Positions 60,246 to 64,000 of a DNA stretch of 64,000 nt are shown here, piece by piece. The first letter of the stretch is position 1; each line of letters begins with the position of its first letter. Source of the stretch: Leptidea sinapis. Taxonomy: Eukaryota > Arthropoda > Insecta > Lepidoptera > Pieridae. The DNA is taken from the NCBI RefSeq assembly GCF_905404315.1, contig NC_066269.1, forward strand, positions 13,460,501 to 13,524,500. The letters are read 5' to 3'. Position numbers and translations under genes: made by a program. Below the pieces are notes generated by a model. The model saw only the letters and a program-made list of their open reading frames with translations, had not been told where the DNA came from and did not search any database.

Positions 60246-61479
60246 ATATGTAATGAATATAATATAACCATTTAAAATTGAATAAATAATGCAAAACTCG
60301 AGGATAGTAAAATGTAAAAAAAGTAACTCAACCCTTCTCGTCGACTTCCTATTTCTCAGGCAGCCATTTGCATTATTTCTACGCATTAACGATCAACAAA
60401 ATGACTTAAATGACTTAGTAGTAAAAAAATCCTGTTGAATAGTAATTCACATATAATTATTTCAATAATATTTATTAAGTATGTATATTCTATGGCAAAT
60501 ATATCTATACAACTTGAAACGATATTAGCATCGACAGCCTAGAAGGTGTCGTTGAGATTATCGTAAAAGTGACGTTTGATTAATTGTGAAATTCGAATAT
60601 TCGTCTCTGACATTTTCAATTAATAGTAGGGTTAGGACCGATAATATCGAATAATGTTTCGTTCGTTCAATCATCGTTTCGACATTGAATACGATGTAAC
60701 TAAGAGTAGGATTCGACACGACTAATGCCACGATGTATCGAATATCGATTTTAGGAGTAGGCCCCCTGACCAGGCAATGGTCGGTCTATTCAGTTTGCGT
60801 GCGAGCAACATTACAAGATGAGCGATAGTGACGAGGATTAGGTCATTATTTCTTTATTGTGTGCAGAAGAAGAACCTATTAACGAATGAGAAAAAAAAAG
60901 ATTTCAAAGTCAAAAAATCTTTTTTCAATTAGGCTTAAACTCAGCGCTTTTCAATCGTCACTATAAATATTTCTTTTAAAGTACTGAATCTACCATAATG
61001 TTTCGGAAAAAGTAGAGCTCTTGAAAAGAACATACAAGAATGAAGAAACACAACGGCCACTCTTTTCAATCAATAGAGTATTACATTACAATGGCTGGAA
61101 TATACAAAATAAATTAGTTTGTAATGGTATGCATCCAATATAAATGAATACAATAAAATTATTAATTTATTAAATTAAACTAATAAAATTAATAATCAAA
61201 TTATTTTTATTTAGTTATTGAAATTAATTAAATTATAAGACAAAATTCTATCAAATTAACAATTAACAGTATGCATACTGAAGCGACGAGCCGCCTGCTG
61301 TGTCGCACTGAGCGTCGCTGCACTGCGCGTCAAAATATTCTCTCGGAGGCAACTCTGCCGCGACGCGCAGTGCAGCGCCGCTCTGGTGCGACATGTTCCA
61401 TACAAATTGGTTGAAATAATATTTTGACGCTTAATGCCGCGCAGTGCAGCGCTGCGCAGCGCCGCGTTAATGCGTTCCG
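60246..61479 (+). mobile_element. Right arm of large inverted repeat (possible Harbinger relic)
   Basis: Reverse complement of 56170-57418 with a few small indels. ATG at 60818 gives the same MSDSDED with the same TAG at 60839-60841. The outer end is GCCGCGTTAATGCGTTCCG. No clear target duplication is seen outside the two arms. Confidence 0.6.
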
Positions 61480-61690
61480 GCCTTTAAGGTTGCGAGCGTC
61501 GTGGCGGGCAAAGCAAATCGTGTGAGAAATGAAGAAACACTGAATACGCCCGATTGGCTTAATTGCGGTCTATTCATGAAAAATGTTTTACAAAGATTGG
61601 AATTTGCACATGAATGAATGTATGTACAATGTAAACGAATTTTTCTTTCATTGAAGTACATAATATAGGTTTTAAGGAAATAAATCGCGT
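61480..61690. other. No gene recognised
   Basis: Unique-looking sequence between the inverted repeat and the Copia remnant. It has a short GC-richer start (GGTTGCGAGCGTCGTGGCGG) and no convincing frame. Confidence 0.4.
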
Positions 61691-63194
61691 TTTCGATTAT
61701 AGCTGTGAATATTTTCTACCTTTTGCATGAGAAACATTGACAAGATTAACAAGGCGTTCTCCTCCAATTGATCCGCCCTGCCCATTACAATGCAGTGCCA
61801 GTGCAGTATCATTACTATCACTTGTAAATTCATAGTTAAAAAGAATTCTTGCTGTCATTACATTTTTTTTGTTTGTCACCTATGAAAAATTATGGAGATC
61901 ATCTCCAAACTTTTCGGATCCCATTTTGTTCCCTTCTGATCTGGAAAGTGCATGTAGGTACGCCTTACATCCGAACAGTTTGAGATGACTAAGAACCGAT
62001 AAATAAATAAACCGATTTTTGTCCTGTCCATGCCTCTTTTGGCGTCATCTCTCTTACAGCTAAAGTTGGGCTCCTATCCTTCAAGTAGACTGCGGTATTG
62101 GTCGCCTCTGCCCAGTACCGAGTAGGTATTCCAGCTTCCTGTTCATTTTCAATTCACACGTTCGGCTACTCCGTTTTGTTCGGGCGTAAAAGTAATTGTT
62201 AATTCATGCTTAATTTCATGGTCCTTCAGCAATGCACCGACTCTCGCGTTGAGGTATTCACCGCCGTTGTCAGTTCTCTCAAGTTAGAAGCAAGATCTGG
62301 TACATACATGACAGTCTTGACACTGACTTGACTTGACGTCAAGCGCAACATTCTCTACATTACCAAAACCTTCTCCATATACTTTACCACCATTTACACA
62401 GCATACTTCCACCTTCTTGTCATTCTTTACAAAATCGCTCATCTAGTACTTTCTATAGCTTATATGTGCTGATGCTCCAGAATCTAGAATCCATTCGTCG
62501 AGAGGAGATTTCTCTTGTTTCGCTGCGCTCAGTGCCGTCGCCGTCGCCATGACTGGTATTCGACTGCTGAGGATTATGTGGACAATCACAGGCTTTATGC
62601 GGTCCCTCGCAGATAAAGCACTTCACCGTCTTCTTTTGCTTATTCCTCTGAACAAACTTCTTATGATATTTAGTAGTAGTAAGTGCCGAACTTGGGCCTG
62701 CAACACCCTGGATTGCGCAAACTTTGGTGCCAACTAGTTGCAGCAATTTAGTTTTTATAAAATCAGTTGTTAGCTCCGTGCTGGTATTCCTTAACGCCAA
62801 CCTCATGGGTGTATACTCCTTCGGTAACCCCTGTAGCATCAGTGCTGCTAATAATTCGTCATCAATTTCTTTACCCATATCTGAGAGTTAATTAGCTACT
62901 CGCATTATCTCTGTTACATATTCAGTTATCGAATTAAATATATCAAGTTTAAGGCTCACCAGCCTAGTCTGCATCTGTTGTTGATACCCTAGTCCTCGTA
63001 AGCGATTTTTAAATTTTTCCAGGTCGCATACGCCGTCGTAGCTTTGCGAACGTGTAAGGTACAAGCTCGAAGAAGTATGCCAACATAACATTTTCTGAAA
63101 ATCTATTTGCATTTTTCTCTTCTCTCCACGCAATCAATTCTTCATATGTAGATATGTAGCGACTTTTTGACTTTTCCGGTAAATTGTTCTCCAA
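61691..63194 (-). mobile_element. Ty1/Copia retrotransposon remnant, gag to integrase
   Basis: Minus strand, in order: the gag capsid-like region (LGYQQQMQTRLVSLKLDIFN, ELLAALMLQGLPKEYTPMRL), a zinc knuckle (CFICEGPHKACDC, one residue short of CX2CX4HX4C), a protease-type active site (LDSGASAHIS) and an integrase piece (TDNGGEYLNARVGALLKDHE, TFTPEQNGVAERV). Frameshifts and stops separate the parts. The integrase N-terminus, RT and RNase H are deleted, and no LTR was recognised. Copia assignment rests on integrase-side order and motif type. Confidence 0.75.
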
Positions 63195-63199
63195 AGAAT

Positions 63200-63840
63200 T
63201 TTATGCAATTATACTGAGTTCCGGTGGTGTTAATTCAGATAACCGTTATTCAGATATCGTCGAAATTATTCATTTTGTGCATCAAACAACTAAACTCTCA
63301 AAGAAAATTTTTGGAAAATGGCGCCAATAGTAAAAGAATATAAGCAGAGATTTTTTTTGTTTTCTTCACCCATTCTGGGTAACTTACTCATTGTATCAAA
63401 TTTTAGAAATATTTGCTTCTTCTAAATTTTTTTTGTAAAAACTTTGTGGTTGTTTTTTTCTTTTTCATAGACATTATTTTGAGAGTTGAGAAAGAGAACG
63501 CACGAGTTCGGAAAAGGTAAAGAAAAAGCTCGAGTATGTTATTACATATATGTTATGGGCTATGTGTTAGTGTGTTGTGGGCTATTGCCCACATCCCGAA
63601 CGCTTACGTAACTTTTTGAGCAACTGTATTAAAAAATATATTTCTATTTTCTTAAATTATCATATGAAGCATCTATAAATCCATCACCTTGACATCCTGA
63701 CTTGAACGACGGTTCTAGGAAGTAAGGTTAGCAAAATAGAATTTAACTTTTTTTTGTAGGGCTTAGGGTCACTGACGGCCGTTCCTAATATACCATCTAC
63801 AGCTAGAGATAAATTACTACCTTCTACTATCAGTAATTAG
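63200..63840. other. AT-rich, no gene recognised
   Basis: Stops in all frames and no recognised repeat. Confidence 0.4.
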
Positions 63841-63970
63841 CTGTCCCAATATCGAGATATTGCGTCACGAGTGACGCGTGAATTGCAATTTCCATACAAA
63901 CTTCTATCGCTGGTAAGCTATATGTCGTCCCATTGACAGATAGCGTCTACCGATAAGTTTATCGGGACAG
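63841..63970. mobile_element. MITE-like element, CTGTCCC...GGGACAG ends
   Basis: Left end CTGTCCCAATATCGAGATAT and right end GTTTATCGGGACAG form short imperfect inverted termini around about 100 bp (CACGAGTGACGCGTGAATTG). Resembles a small repeat I recall as frequent in Lepidoptera. Confidence 0.5.
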
Positions 63971-64000
63971 AAAAGTCAAAGATAGTTACGATTTTTATCT

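Noticed and set aside
1..64000. CRISPR array, operon or prokaryotic replication origin
   Set aside because: No regularly spaced direct repeats with unique spacers were seen. Spliced genes and insect retroelements show this is nuclear eukaryotic DNA.

Overview
The window is AT-rich nuclear DNA from an insect, almost certainly a moth or butterfly (Lepidoptera). There are no operons or ribosome binding sites. Genes are split by GT-AG introns, and most of the sequence is transposable-element debris. Several repeats look like ones common in lepidopteran genomes: a Jockey-type LINE 3' end, a hairpin element with CCGCTCAGGATTCTTG, RTE fragments and tRNA-derived SINEs. That family recognition is from memory, not from a search.

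Three host genes can be supported. (1) On the minus strand, exons at 16489-16371 and 2912-2802 splice in phase and begin a Ser-rich protein that runs off the left edge; I do not recognise it. (2) On the minus strand, 38662 to about 25554, twelve in-phase exons encode a SUGP1-like splicing factor (SURP module plus G-patch, about 875 residues), with a Gly/Pro/Met-rich exon that human SUGP1 lacks as I recall it. (3) On the plus strand, 39483-42556, six in-phase exons encode a THAP-domain protein whose THAP domain is cut by an in-frame TAA. Genes 2 and 3 are divergent, with about 820 bp between start codons.

Layout. 1-2.8 kb: LINE remnants and a hairpin. 2.9-16.4 kb: the giant intron of gene 1, filled with LINE 3' ends, SINEs and MITEs. 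16.4-17.5 kb: first exon and likely promoter of gene 1. 18-20.6 kb: LINE RT fragments. 20.59-22.49 kb: a nearly intact mariner-like element. 23.5-25.4 kb: MITEs. 25.5-38.7 kb: SUGP1 with TE-laden introns. 39.5-42.6 kb: THAP gene. 43.2-48.1 kb: a nearly full-length RNase H-bearing LINE. 49-56 kb: repeat fragments, Tc1 remnants and an RTE RT. 56.17-61.48 kb: a large, nearly identical inverted repeat (arms about 1.24 kb) enclosing two LINE fragments; the arms carry what may be PIF/Harbinger relics. 61.7-63.2 kb: a decayed Copia gag-pol. 63.84-63.97 kb: a MITE.

The host genes show no shared pathway beyond SUGP1's role in pre-mRNA splicing. The most notable items are the large inverted repeat, the nonsense-bearing THAP gene, the paired perfect hairpins near 15.9-16.0 kb, the mariner disabled by one stop codon, and the head-to-head SINE foldback near 13.3-13.6 kb.
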